Positions 22,880-33,831 of a stretch of 64,000 bases of DNA are shown here, in pieces (position 1 is the stretch's first letter; every line of letters starts with the position of its first letter). Origin of the DNA: Tupaia tana (lineage: Eukaryota; Chordata; Mammalia; Scandentia; Tupaiidae); the NCBI GenBank assembly GCA_026018925.1, contig JAKSZU010000006.1, forward strand, positions 197,519,449 to 197,583,448, in the 5' to 3' direction. Both the position numbers and the translations under genes were made by a program. The notes beneath the pieces were generated by a model, which saw nothing but the letters and a program-made list of their open reading frames with translations, did no database searches and was not told where the DNA came from.

Positions 22880-23065
22880 GACATAGACAGCCCTGCCTTG
22901 ACTTGTTCCCCCAATTTGCAAATGTGTCTGGCTCATTTCCTCAGTTCTCAGCTTAAATGTCACTTTCTCTGGACAAGATTAGGTCTACCTGGCAAGGTTT
23001 ATAATTACTCATTTAATGCTTGCTTTTCTCTCCAGACAAGAAGGACCATGTCTGTCCTATCCTGG
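22880..23065 (+). mobile_element. L2 relic
   Basis: CAGTTCTCAGCTTAAATGTCACTTTCTCTGG, CTACCTGGCAAGG and CAAGAAGGACCATGTCTGTCC follow the L2 3' region. Confidence 0.6.
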
Positions 23066-23094
23066 CGGGGTGTGCATATCTTGATAAGAATGTA

Positions 23095-23280
23095 AGTTTT
23101 TGGAGCTTTGAATGTCAGCTCTATCCCTAATTCTCTGTGTGATCTTGGGCAAATCATTTGACTTCTCTGAGCTTTGGTATCCCCACGTGTAAGATAGAAT
23201 AAATCTGTTATACTTACCTCATAACACTGTTCTGAGCTATGATTAAATGAAGTAAAGCCACTAATTCCCCTGGTATGTAT
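23095..23280 (+). mobile_element. MIR relic
   Basis: Sense MIR: TCTCTGTGTGATCTTGGGCAAATCATTTGACTTCTCTGAGC, then ATAACACTGTTCTGAGCTATGATTAAATGA. A long and well-preserved match to the CORE-SINE. Confidence 0.85.
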
Positions 23281-23284
23281 TGAA

Positions 23285-24225
23285 CCCTCAGTAGGAATGG
23301 AATATTGAATAAGTTATCGGCAGAGACAATGATCATTGTTTCCTGGCTATTAAAATGACATGACAACAATAATTACTACTGAGAGTTTACTGCGGGCAGG
23401 GCACCATATTGAGTGCTTTACCCAAAGTCAGGAATTTAGAAAATAGGACATCAAGTTATCAATACAAACCTGGCCTTTTAGCCTGTTCTCTCTGGTCTCA
23501 TCATTATTTACCAGGGAAGTATCAGAACAGTCTATGCTGTGTTGGCAAAGGAGCGACTACATCAGCCAGAGACTTGGAAGGAAATGAATGGCATGCCTAA
23601 CAGTTTAATTGAAGAGCATATGATGAAGGGACTATTTCAAAAAGTTGGGCATGGATAAGGAAATCAACAAGAGATCAAAGAATATCCAGATACTGGCAAA
23701 AAATGTGGAGCTATTACCTCCCCTAGGCTTGAGTCAGCAAGGAAAAGAAATGGTTTCCAAGGTGCAGCGAGAGGTTTTGGGGACTCAGACAAAAATACCC
23801 CGAAGTATAGCACTTTGGCATTCTGAATACTTTCAACTACAGGATATTAGAACACCTTAGAAGCAAATTCTCTCTGACCTTTTCCTGGCCTCCAGTCTAC
23901 CACCTTTCCTCCCCCTAAAGAAACCACAGAAACTGGAATTTCTCTTCCCCAGGGTGGTTCATAGAAACTGGAACACTTTTTCCCCAAAGTAAGCCATAAA
24001 ATCTAGAGGAGTTACTCTCTCCCTTCTCCACAGAAAATTCTCCTTCTAGAGAGGTCCTGTTCAATACCCTGGAGTAAGAAATGTCACACAGAAAGGCACA
24101 GAATCTGAAGGGACTGGCCTTGCTGGGTTTCCCTCTCTCAGTTTATTATCATTAAGTCTTACCCTTTGTCCAATCACATTTCTACATAGCTGTCTGTGCT
24201 TCATCAAACCTAAGCATAAAAATAG
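23285..24225. other. No gene or clear repeat recognised
   Basis: Unassigned. Open frames near 23409-23600 and 23645-23860 show no motif or family resemblance. Confidence 0.45.
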
Positions 24226-24229
24226 GCAT

Positions 24230-24418
24230 GGGCCAGCTGGTGGTGTGGTGGTTAAGGTGCTGGAATTCCCACATGGCCAACCATGGTTTGAGTCTCAGAC
24301 CTGGCAGCTTGCTTTCTCACTCTCTCTCTCTCTCTCCATCTTTCTCTGGCAAACTCATGTGAAAATAATAAATAAATAAATAAATAAATAATAAATAAAT
24401 ACTTCTTTAAAAAAAAAA
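24230..24418 (+). mobile_element. SINE-A short form
   Basis: Sense. GGGCCAGCTGGTGGTGTGGTGG, GTTTGAGTCTCAGACCTGGCAGCTTG, then (CT)n, CTCTGGCAAACTCATG and (AAAT)n. Same missing middle as the other short-form members. Confidence 0.85.
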
Positions 24419-24608
24419 GCAGGCATAACAATAGTTTATAGAATCCTAAGTCTTCTTTTCTGAAGACTCTTGTGTCACATGAAACTTGGATCAAATAAAT
24501 GTGTTACGATTTTTTTCTTGTTAACTTGGTTATGGTTATGTCAGCTTTGACCTTTATGATGGGTGAGGAAAGATATTACACCTTTCCACTCCTATATCTA
24601 TAGTCAAG

Positions 24609-24765
24609 GGAGTGGAGGAGAATGGAGGAGAAGGGATTGTGACATGGCTATCCTCCTGGGGGATGATTTCTCACTTTTTCCCTCACTGTGTCTGTCTCTC
24701 TCTCTCTCTCTCCCTGGTGAGTGCATGCACCCTAAGGCAAAAACCTCTAAAAAGAAAAAAAAGAA
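24609..24765 (+). mobile_element. SINE-A copy, 5'-truncated
   Basis: The sense 3' half only: GGAGGAGAATGGAGGAGAAGGG, CTCCTGGGGGATGATTTCTC, a CT-rich section, CCCTAAGGCAAAAACCTC and an A-rich tail. Confidence 0.8.
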
Positions 24766-24904
24766 TATTAGATGGAAATGAAGAATCTAGACAGTTAAAC
24801 AAAACTGGTAGAGGTTTTGTTATGTTAAAAATAAAACCAAGCTTTTCTTTCTTGCTACAACTAACAAAGATGCAAAAAAGGTAATGGGCATCAGATAGCA
24901 ACTA

Positions 24905-25006
24905 GCTCTGTCATTTTTCCTTCTCAGCCTCTCTGTCACTCTCTGTCTCTCTGGAGAGCCCATGTGCCCTATAACAAAAATCTCTATCTCAAAAAAAAAA
25001 AAAAAG
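24905..25006 (+). mobile_element. SINE-A tail fragment
   Basis: CTCTCTGTCACTCTCTGTCTCTCTGG, CCCATGTGCCCTATAACAAAAATCTC and a 15-A tail. The head and middle are absent. Confidence 0.75.
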
Positions 25007-25137
25007 AAGAAAACTCATGTACTCAGGCTCTATGTTTGCAGATGATCCAGTTATTTTATTGTAGATGAATTTAAGAGCCCTAGTTTTGTTAGTGAATCAT
25101 TACAATCAATCAAACCTTCCTTCCCCTCTCCCCCTTA

Positions 25138-25404
25138 TTTTTGCCATAGGGCACATATGCTCACTAGAAAGATGTGCTCTCTGGGGAGAGACACAGAGAT
25201 ACTACAAGAGGAAAAGTGAGAAATCACCCCTACAGGGGAGATGGCCATGCCACAATTCTTTCACCTCCATTCTCCTGTCAGGATTTTGGACATGCATACA
25301 CATGCACCAGGTGTTTTTTTTTCAAGCCACTGTGTCTGGGACTAAACCCACAGAGTTGACCATGTGGGATCAGTGTCTTAACCACTATGCCACCTGCTGG
25401 CCCC
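25138..25404 (-). mobile_element. SINE-A copy
   Basis: Antisense. TTTTTGCCATAGGGCACATATGC, CAGGATTTTGGACATGC, head CACTATGCCACCTGCTGGCCCC. There is a small internal duplication, GCTCACTAGAAAG/TGCTCTCTGGGGAG, at the 3' part. Confidence 0.85.
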
Positions 25405-25499
25405 AAACCCTTTCTTTTTCCTTTTCTTAATATCAACTGAATACGATTGAAAGCATCTTCTGTTTGTTCACCGAAGCACCTTTCTTCTGGAAGATACCT

Positions 25500-26478
25500 T
25501 TTAATTTCATTTTATTTTGTGTGGTAAAAGTTACATAGCATTTTCCATTTTAACCATTTTAACTGTACAGTTTAGTGACATTTAGTAATTTCAGATTGTT
25601 GTGCAACTATCACCACTATTCATCTCCAGAACTTGTTCAACTTCTGAAACAAAACTCAATATCCATCAAACATTAACTCCCATTCCCCATCCCCTGGCAA
25701 CCACCATTCTACTTCTGCCTCTTTGATTTAACTACTCTAGTACCTCACATGAGTGTAACCATGTAGTATTTGTCCTTTTGTGACTGGCTTACTTCACTTA
25801 GCATACGATACCCAAGGCTCATTCATGTCATTGCTTGTGTCAGAACCTTTTTTTAAGATGGAAAACATTTCATTTTATGTAAAAATTTGTTTATTCATTC
25901 ATTGATGGATATTTGGGTTACTTCTTCCTCTTGACTATTGTAAATTGTGATGCTTTGAACATGTGTATACAAATATCTGTTCAAGTCCCTGCTTTCAATT
26001 CCTTTTGGTGTATGCCCAGAAGCAGAATAGTAGGTGATATGGTAATTCTGTATTTTAATTTTTGGAAACTGCCATAACATTTTTCACTTTTTCACTAGCT
26101 GCATTATTCCCAAAAGCAATGCAAAAGGGTTCCAATGGCTCCACATTTTTACTAACACTCGTTTCTATTTTTTTTTTTTAATTTAATAGTTTTCATCCTA
26201 ATGGGTGCTAAGTGATACTTCACTGTGATTTTATTTTCATTTTCTTAATGAGCATCTTTTCATGTGCTTGTTGCCCATTTGTGTATCTCCTTTGAAGATG
26301 TCTAGTCAAGTCTTTTGCCTATTTTAAAATTAAGTTTGTTGTTGAACTTTATTCATTTTTTTATATATTTAGATTACTAACCATTTAAATATATATGATT
26401 TGCAAATATTTTCTCCCATTCTGTGGGTTATCTTTCTACTTACTTGATTGTCTCTTGATACATGAAAGTATTGTCGAA
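25500..26478 (-). mobile_element. L1M-type LINE, antisense 3' part
   Basis: Plus-strand phrases: CATTTTAACCATTTTAACTGTACAG (3' UTR), CCCTGGCAACCACCATTCTAC, TTCATTGATGGATATTTGGG, CAAATATCTGTTCAAGTCCC, GGTATGCCCAGAAGCAG-like, CATCTTTTCATGTGCTTGTTG, TTTGCAAATATTTTCTCCCATTCTGTGGG. The L1 continues after an insert, at 26879 (AAAAGTTTTTAATTTTAATGAAG). All reading frames are degraded. Confidence 0.88.
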
Positions 26479-26878
26479 CCAAAGTAGGTACAAACCAGGG
26501 ACAGTGACTGCTACCAGAAAAGTCAAGCTTTTTCTAGAAGGATGGCTTTATTGTGAGTGATGTGATCTAGGAGACAGTTAAGTTTGCTTAAAAGGCTAGC
26601 TTCCCTAACATGTTTGAAGATGGGTTTTTATAGGGGAAACCATTCCTGTCCTAGTCTTCAATTCGGTTTGCATATATAAATGAGGATTGAAACTTGACCA
26701 GCTCTGATTGGTCAACTCATATAGCGGCTCCATTGGCCTATTACTGGATTATTGAATCCGATACTGTTCTGATTAGCTGCTCTACTGCAGCCAGCTTCCT
26801 GTCTTCCTCCTTGCAGCAGGGTTCAAACTTAGGTCACTCAGCCTTCCCAATGCATACCCCTAGTGATGATTGGTTATA
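26479..26878. mobile_element. Unidentified ~400-bp insert in L1 (LTR-like?)
   Basis: The flanking L1 is continuous if this block is removed. It starts near TGTCGAACCAAAGTAGG and ends near GATGATTGGTTATAAA. It contains four CCAAT-type motifs on the plus strand (CTGATTGGTC, CCATTGGCC, TGATTAGC, TGATTGGTTATAAA), the last next to a TATA-like box, which is compatible with an LTR or other promoter-bearing element. I do not recognise the family; the TSD is not clear. Confidence 0.45.
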
Positions 26879-26940
26879 AAAGTTTTTAATTTTAATGAAG
26901 TTTAATTTATATATTTTTTTCTGAAGGTATCTTTTAACAT
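26879..26940 (-). mobile_element. L1M continuation after the insert
   Basis: AGTTTTTAATTTTAATGAAGTTTAATTTATATATTTTTTTCTG continues the antisense L1 ORF2 sequence interrupted at 26478. It is lost after about 26940. Confidence 0.7.
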
Positions 26941-26944
26941 GGGC

Positions 26945-28050
26945 TTCCCATGATTAAAATTTTTGAAGAACAGAGTTTAAATTATATGTGGTTATGGTGG
27001 ATTTTTATTTTATTATAACAGAGAAAAAAATAACAGACTTAGATTTTATAACTTACAAAACTGACCTGATTCTGGTAGTTGGAATGCTTTCATCATATGC
27101 CCAGTATTTAAATCTTTTCTCTCTGGCAACTGAGAAATGCAAGTTTCTCTTCTCCCTTTCACTGGATATTGTAGTATCCCGCCAGAAGGCATTAGTTAAA
27201 AATGAGTTGGAATATACTCTGTCGCTTTTAAGTGGTAGCAACTCAACTCTAATTGTCTCTAGTGAAAGGAAATTTCAAAATGCAGAAAATGTTTTAAGTT
27301 CTGCTCAGAATTTATTACCTCATATAACTGAAAAGACCAGGGAGAGGTAGCCTAGCTTCAAAGATGATTGACTCCAGGTTCTGAAATAATGTCACATCTC
27401 TGCTCTTCTTGGAGTTGGAGCCATTTTCTTTTCTTTTATAATAACAAAATTATGTCCATCAGCTCTTAATTTATTATGTCCATCAGCTCTTAAGGTCCAG
27501 GCAAAAGATAGATTCTCTTTTTCTATGGTTCCAAAAAATATCCCTGTATGTTCTTTCCTATTAAAACTAATTATATTGTTAGGTCAGTGGCTGACAAAAC
27601 ATTAGTGGGTGTTCTGAAGTATTTTTCGTATTTGCCAAACATGTTCTTTGATGAGTAACTATGGTCAGTATTGATACTCACTATGTTGTGGATTTATTTC
27701 TTTCCATAATTAACTTGCTTCAACTTGTACCCAGAGAAACAACTCAGGTAATTGATGATATTAGGTCATCTTGTCATGATGTATTTTCTATGCAAAAATG
27801 CGTCATAACTTTCCCAAGGATCCAATACATTACTCAGGGCTGTATATGAATCTTTGTGCTCACAAGATGCAAGGAACCAGTGGACTAAGAGTAGTGAAAA
27901 GAAATAGCTATGGAAATATTTTGTTTGTGGCACCAACATTTAGGTGTAAATCACTGATTCGTGTAGTATTTCAAAGTAGAGTCAGTTTTATTAATCACCA
28001 AATTCTTTCTGTTTTTGTAAAAATACAACAAAGAGATGGAGCATTGAGCA
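26945..28050. other. No gene recognised; one 120-codon open frame
   Basis: A plus-strand open frame at 26988-27350 (120 codons, Leu/Ser-rich, ends EKTRER) has no motif I recognise and its codon use is that of AT-rich background. There is a small tandem duplication at about 27448-27492 (TATGTCCATCAGCTCTTAA twice). I would not annotate a gene here. Confidence 0.4.
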
Positions 28051-28054
28051 TGAA

Positions 28055-28175
28055 AACCAAAGATCCCAGCTTGAATACTGGGGGCTCCACTGACTCACTG
28101 TGTATCTTGAACAAGTTGCTTGGCATCTCTGAGTCTTGTGTGTTTGATATGAAAAGTGAGGAGGGGATAGCAAAC
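28055..28175 (+). mobile_element. MIR relic
   Basis: CCCAGCTTGAATACTGGGGGCTCCACTGACTCACTGTGTATCTTGAACAAGTTGCTTGGCATCTCTGAG-type sequence in MIR order. The chance open frame at 27798-28289 runs across it. Confidence 0.75.
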
Positions 28176-28211
28176 ACCAGAAAGATTGACAAGTTGAATA
28201 GAATTGAGTAT

Positions 28212-28445
28212 ATTTTTGTTAGAAAGTGTGTATGCTTGCTGGAGAGAGAAAGACGGTGGTGGTGGGGAAAACACTCTCATGGGGAATAAACATGCTGCAA
28301 TCCTTCTCCACCTCTCCCTCTTTTGTGGATTTTGAGCATGCATGCACACATGCCCAGTGTGTCAAGCCACTGGGTCTGGGACTCAAACTGCACAGTCAGC
28401 CATATGAAATAAGGCTCCCTTAACCACTGGGCCACTGAGCAGGCC
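28212..28445 (-). mobile_element. SINE-A copy, old
   Basis: Antisense. GTGTGTATGCTTGCTGG, CATGCTGCAATCCTTCTCC, TGAGCATGCATGCACACATGCCC, head CTTAACCACTGGGCCACTGAGCAGGCC. Confidence 0.75.
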
Positions 28446-28449
28446 TACA

Positions 28450-29165
28450 GTGGGAATTTTGTAATATTGGCAAATATTGCATGTAGTGGAATATTCAGCA
28501 AAGTCAACAAAAATATGCATATCTAATTTTAGAAACTTTCGTAAACTCACTTACATATTATCAATAGTAAGTGGGCCACAGTATATAGTGGTAAAAAACA
28601 AGAATTTCTGGAATAAAAGGGACTGCATTTTTAAAAGTTTTATTATTATAACTTTTAATTTACATACAATACTTGTACAAATATATGGGAGGGCTTTTTT
28701 TAACTCTTTCATTTGATGTCAAATAGTTCCTTTTGCATTTAAGAGGACCATAGAGTATAACCTGAAACATCATATGGTAAAATAATTTCCTAATGAAGTA
28801 TTCATTTTAGCTCCTAGCATATACCTTATACTGTTTGTGAAAGGGATATAAAAATATGAACATGCCCTTGAGGAGCTTATGATCTAATTTGTGCTTAATA
28901 TTTAGAGATCAAATATTAGAGATAAAAAAACACATATGACTAGAAAGAATGAAAATGCTCTTGTGCTATTTTGAGAATAATGGAATCCTTCCAACATCGT
29001 GGTCTCAAAATTTGTGTTACTGTATCTAAAGCCTGATGTCCTATATCAACAAGCCACCCATTAACACATACTAGAAAAATTGCAGTGAAACTAGTGCCTC
29101 GAGTTGTGGCAATAAAATTGGAACAAAATCTAGGTTTCCAGTTTATTTGGCTACAAGTGTGGATA
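28450..29165. other. Unassigned, with a possible L2/MIR-type piece
   Basis: Mostly unassigned AT-rich sequence. At 28805-28900, CATGCCCTTGAGGAGCTTATGATCTAA resembles an ancient L2/MIR end. No gene. Confidence 0.4.
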
Positions 29166-29186
29166 AATATGAACCATAATTCTTTT

Positions 29187-29455
29187 TTTTTTTTTTTTTT
29201 GGAGAGGTTTTTCACTATAGGTCGTGTGCACTCGCCAGACAGACAGAGAGAGACATAGAGACAGAAAGCGAGAAATCACCCCCCAGGGGGGATGGTCACG
29301 CCACAATCCCTTCTCCTCCATTCTCCTCTCGGGATCTTGGGCACGCACGCACATGCGCCCAGCGTGAGTTTTAAGCCACCGGGTCCAGGACATGAACCGT
29401 GGTCGACTACGTGGGAGTCCAGTGACATAGCCATTACGCTAACTGCTGGTTCCCA
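29187..29455 (-). mobile_element. SINE-A copy, young, with TSD
   Basis: Antisense full-length copy with a ~20-T tail. Perfect TSD GAACCATAATTCTTTT at 29171-29186 and 29456-29471. CpGs are retained (TGGTCGACTACGTGGGAG), and the palindrome is intact. One of the youngest members. Confidence 0.96.
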
Positions 29456-29474
29456 GAACCATAATTCTTTTAAC

Positions 29475-30105
29475 ATGCTCAAGGCATAAGAGTATGTGCA
29501 TTGGTTAACAAGTCAAAGTAGCTGTAAAACACTGCACTATAAAGTTGATTCAGCCTTTTTAAATCTTTTACACCTGCTATGAAGATAGTTGCCATAAAGG
29601 AAAATCAGATACAGTGAATTATTCACAATATGAATGCACTTGTGTGGGCGGGAGTTAGGTGGTACTTGCTTTTGCATGGTGAAATCTGCAGTAAAACATA
29701 GACTTCTTTCTAGAATGGCTAACTGAGGATTCTAAACCAGCAGCAGACAGCTACAGGACTGGTGTGAATGTACTGGTTACATAGCAGAACTACTAAAAGG
29801 TATAGAGGCTTACAAACAGGTTTTCTCATAACTTATTCTTCATCATTGTTTTCCTTTTTGTTTTCCCTCTGCACACTGTAAGCAGATTGTAAAGCATGTG
29901 ACACCACAGAACCTGAGGAATATACAAAGCCATGTTTACTATCATCCACCGCAGCATATAGTCACTTGACTTTTTACCAAAAACTGCTTGACCTTGGTAT
30001 CTATGACTTCACCTATCTTCAGTGACCCTTGAGAGTTACAGGACCAGGAATAAGGATGAGACCAGGTGAATGAGTGTAGTAATCATGTTTTTATATTTTA
30101 TTACC
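29475..30105. other. No gene or clear repeat recognised
   Basis: Unassigned sequence of ordinary composition. No open frame of note. Confidence 0.45.
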
Positions 30106-30117
30106 ATATTTTGGTAT

Positions 30118-30570
30118 ATTGGGAACCCGATGGACCCAGGGAGTAGTTGTTCTTCCTAGAGCTAGCTAGTCCCTAAAGGTAATAATTTGCCTACAAGCAA
30201 ATTTTATATACAAACAAACTAATCTCCAGCTTATATTCCCCTTTATCTACATTCACACCAAATCAACATTTCCTCTGCCCTCAGTCATCCTAGGGCCAGA
30301 TATCAGGTAGCCAGAGACCACCCCTTTAGCCCAAAGTCTAGAAGAATTTTTCAAATCAACCAATCCAAAACTGTTTACCACTATTTATTTTTGTCTTTCC
30401 TACAGAACCCCAATTAAGGCTGTAATGTAAGCTTTCCCCTCACTTCTCTCTGTCTCCTGAATGAGCTTGGGGCTTCCCATGTGGCCCAGCATGGTGTGGC
30501 ATTCTTCCTTCTATTGGAAAATGGAAGTAATAAATTCTTCTCTCAATAGCATTGCCTCTTCATGTCATCA
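30118..30570 (+). mobile_element. LTR-like block, possible solo ERV LTR
   Basis: The 3' portion has LTR character: CTCCTGAATGAGCTTGGGGC, CCCATGTGGCCCAGCATGG, then GGAAGTAATAAATTCTTCTCTC, with AATAAA placed as a polyadenylation signal about 30 bases before a plausible CA end. Possible start at TGGGAACCCGATGG. No TSD and no internal retroviral genes are visible. A 110-bp piece at about 30300-30412 also occurs at 34213-34325. Family not identified. Confidence 0.4.
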
Positions 30571-30894
30571 CAATAAAGTCCTATAGGTACAAATGAGACA
30601 GTGGGCTTTTGCAGCCATTTTTAAGAACATAGGGGTTTGGCTTCAGATCAGCCCAGAGATGATCTAGTTTCACAAAAGCATCATTAGCAACTAAAACATA
30701 TAACCTGGGAAGGAAGCCAGGCACTCTCTCTTAGTGTCTTATTTCCCCTGGGACATAATGATGCACATTTTTGTGTCTACTCTATAGTGACATTGATGTC
30801 CAGAAAATTTGTGTGACTTACTGAAGAAAGAAGGAATGCAAATATACAGAGGAGAGAAGCAGAGCTTGCTCTTCTTATTCTTCCTACAGAGCTA

Positions 30895-31135
30895 CCACTG
30901 ATGATGATAATAGCTGTGAACATTGCTTTACCCAAGTGCCTGGCTCTGTACCCAGGGTTTTACTTGTATCATCTCATGAACCTCACAGCAAGGATATTAG
31001 GTTAAGTTTTATTATGATCCCATTTTACAGATAAGAATTGAGAGGTGAAAAGCACTGGCCCAAGATCACATTACTGGTAACCTGATGACCAAGCCTAAAT
31101 CCATAGCCCATCGTCTACACTCCCTCTCTATACCA
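30895..31135 (-). mobile_element. MIR relic
   Basis: Antisense MIR: AAGTGCCTGGCTCTGTACCC, ATCATCTCATGAACCTCACAGC, ATCCCATTTTACAGATAAGAA, then GGCCCAAGATCACATTACTGGTAA. Confidence 0.8.
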
Positions 31136-31139
31136 TCTG

Positions 31140-31630
31140 TTTATGCTAAATGAGACTACCTCTTTCCCATAATACAGAAGAGTACAGTTTCCTTTGTGAA
31201 TGAATCGTCAGTCTGAAAACCTCAGTCCCTAATGGCACGTCCAGTGAGGGGGTGGATGATGCCTTCCAAAACAAATACATTTGGGGTAGACATTCCAGAA
31301 CTGGGATCAGTGCCAAGCAACCCTCTTGTTTCTGGTAATGGCTTTTTCTAGAATTTAGTACCCTTATTACCTCTGCAGGAGACCCAGGTCACTACCCTCA
31401 GCACTGTCACCTGTGGTCTCTGCCTTCAGCCTCAAGTTATTTCTCTGTATTCCTAAACCCATCAGAATTCTCATGCCCTCTTTCTTGGAATCCATTAAGG
31501 ACTCTGGATTCACATGGACCAAGCTTCTAATTCCAGCTATATTGCTTTTTAGTTGTATGATCTTAAGACCCAATATCATTATTTGTAAAACTGTCAGAAT
31601 AACACTGACTTCCTCAATTTTTTCTTATAA
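31140..31630. other. No gene or clear repeat recognised
   Basis: Overlapping opposite-strand open frames at 31367-31579 and 31413-31676 conflict and neither resembles a known protein. Confidence 0.4.
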
Positions 31631-31635
31631 TGATA

Positions 31636-31862
31636 AAAATGGATCAACTGATGATGTGGTGATTAGGGCAGCTTAATCCCACATGGCTCACTTCGCTATT
31701 TGAGTCCCAGACCCAACAGCTTAGGAAACTACAGGCATGTATGTGTGCATGCATGCTAAAATCCCAAGAGAATGGAGGAGAAGGGAATGTGGCTTGGTCA
31801 TCCCCTGCTAGGGGAAGATGACTTTCTCTCTCACATGTGCACTCTATAGATAATTTTTTAAA
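31636..31862 (+). mobile_element. SINE-A copy, old
   Basis: Sense. GATGATGTGGTGATTAGGGC, TTTGAGTCCCAGACCCAACAGC, AAGAGAATGGAGGAGAAGGG, CCCTGCTAGGGGAAGATG, with a shortened CT tail. Confidence 0.8.
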
Positions 31863-31930
31863 AGAAGTTTATCAAGTGTACTGTGACAAGACCAGCTCTT
31901 TTTTTTTAAGCTCAATATATTGTGACTTTT

Positions 31931-32194
31931 AGGGACCAGCAGTTAGTGTAATGGCAATGTCGCTGGACTCCCATGTAGTCGACTGCGGTTCGAGTCCTGG
32001 ACCTGGTGGCTTAAACACAGACCGGGCGCATGTGTGTGCATGCCCAAGATCCTGAGAGGGGAATGGAGAAGGGATTGTGGCATGGCCATCCCCCCTGGGG
32101 GTGATTTCTCACTTTCTGTCTCTCTTTCTCTCTCTGTCTTTCTGGCAAGTGCATGCACCTTATAGCGAAAACCTCTCCAAAAAAAGAAAAAAAT
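31931..32194 (+). mobile_element. SINE-A copy, young, with TSD
   Basis: Sense. The TSD ATATATTGTGACTTTT is at 31915-31930 and 32195-32210. The B box GGTTCGAGTCC at 31987-31997 is a perfect match to the Pol III consensus. Head GGGACCAGCAGTTAGTGTAATGG. Confidence 0.96.
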
Positions 32195-32436
32195 ATATAT
32201 TGTGACTTTTAAAAATTAATTAATTTACATTCATTCACTATTCATCAATATAGTATACAAAATGAGATTTTTCCATCCAGAATACATTGTATATTATCTC
32301 AATCAGGAATAACCATATAACCATACATGTTATAGTCAACAAATAATTTTATTTTTCCCCCTTGATTCCCTACTTCTCACCCTCTGCCATTTCCCACCTT
32401 CCTCCCACATTGTCTCTGGTATCCATAGTTGTTTTT

Positions 32437-32627
32437 GAAAGCGAGAAATCACCCCCCAGGGGGGATGGTCACGCCGCAATCCCTTCTCCTCCATTCTCCT
32501 CTCGGGATCTTGGGCACGCACACACACGCGCCCGGCGTGAGTTGTAAGCCACCGGGTCCGAGACGCGAACCGCGGTCGACTACGTGGGAGTCCAGCGACA
32601 TAGCCATTACGCTAACTGCTGGTTCCC
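32437..32627 (-). mobile_element. SINE-A copy, young, tailless but with perfect TSD
   Basis: Antisense. It starts abruptly at GAAAGCGAGAAATCACCCCCC, so the CT-rich region, CCCTATAGC block and poly-A are missing, yet a perfect 15-bp duplication TCCATAGTTGTTTTT lies at 32422-32436 and 32628-32642. The body is CpG-rich (GACGCGAACCGCGGTCGAC) and among the least mutated in the window. Confidence 0.95.
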
Positions 32628-33831
32628 TCCATAGTTGTTTTTCATGCCTTTTTTTATTTACATTTTATTGATTCACTAAAGACCTTAATTAATCTAAAAG
32701 CTTTCAATAGCAAGCACAGCTGATATATACATGTCTGACTTAGGCTTAAACCTCAGTGAGTAAAGTGAACATACTATAAAGTAGCACCTAGCTGGGGCTG
32801 TATCTTACTGCAGTCATTAAATAGGTATTTTTTAATGCATTTTTTATTTCAAGAAAAATCGTTTTAGTTTCAATCAAAATCAAAAAATGTTAAGAGAAAT
32901 TTGCTGAAGACTTAAAGCTAGGAAAAAGATTAGGATTCAGTTAGTTCAAGAGAAGACAAAAATCCTTAAATACAGAAAATGAAGCATAGAAGAAAATCAG
33001 TAATGTCTTATTAAAAGTCATAAAATTCTACTTCACCAGTTCAGTCTCATGTAATTAATCTTTCCTCTATTGACTTTGCAGTATTACTGTGTTCTGATCT
33101 TTCCATTTAAACTCTGGAAATTAACATTGAACACCGGACTTATCCCTACCATTAGGCTGACCATTCTCTTGGTTGTCTCTTGTACACTTATTTCTGTGTG
33201 CCTGATTTTAGTTTTCCTGGTATAGTACTCTCTTCAGCATGTCTTGGAGAGCTCTTCTGGTGTTGGTAAATTCTTTAAGGTTTTGTATATCCAAGAATGT
33301 TTTAGGCATTTTTCCCCATATGAAGGGTAACCTTGCTGGGTATAATATTCTTGGTTAATTTTTTTTTTCACTTAATACTTCAAATAAATTTTCCCATTCT
33401 TTCCTTGTTCACATTATTTCTGATGAGAGGTCCAATGTTAGCTTGATGAGATATCCTTTGAAAGTAACTTGACGTTTCTCTCTTGCCAATTTTAGTATCT
33501 TGTCTCTGTCTGTGGTTTCGATCAATCTGACTATGACGTGCCTTGGAGAAGATCTTCTTGGGTTTATTTTATATGGGATCCTTTGTATTTCTTGTGTTTG
33601 GATATTTTAATGCCTCTCTAGGTTTGGAAAGTTTTCTTCCAGGATTTCATGGAATAGATTATCAATGTCCTTATTAGTTTCTTCACTTTCTGGGATACAG
33701 ATGTTCTGAATGTTTGGACATTTAATGGTATCTAGTATTACTCATGTGTTATTCTCATTTTTTGTTGTTATTTTCTCAGTCTTTTTAGTGACTTTTTCTA
33801 GGTCAGAGGTTCTATCTTCTACATATGTGAT

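Noticed and set aside
27798-28289. 163-codon open frame on the plus strand as a gene
   Set aside because: It runs across a MIR relic and into an antisense SINE-A; the C-terminal part is translated SINE. No domain is visible.
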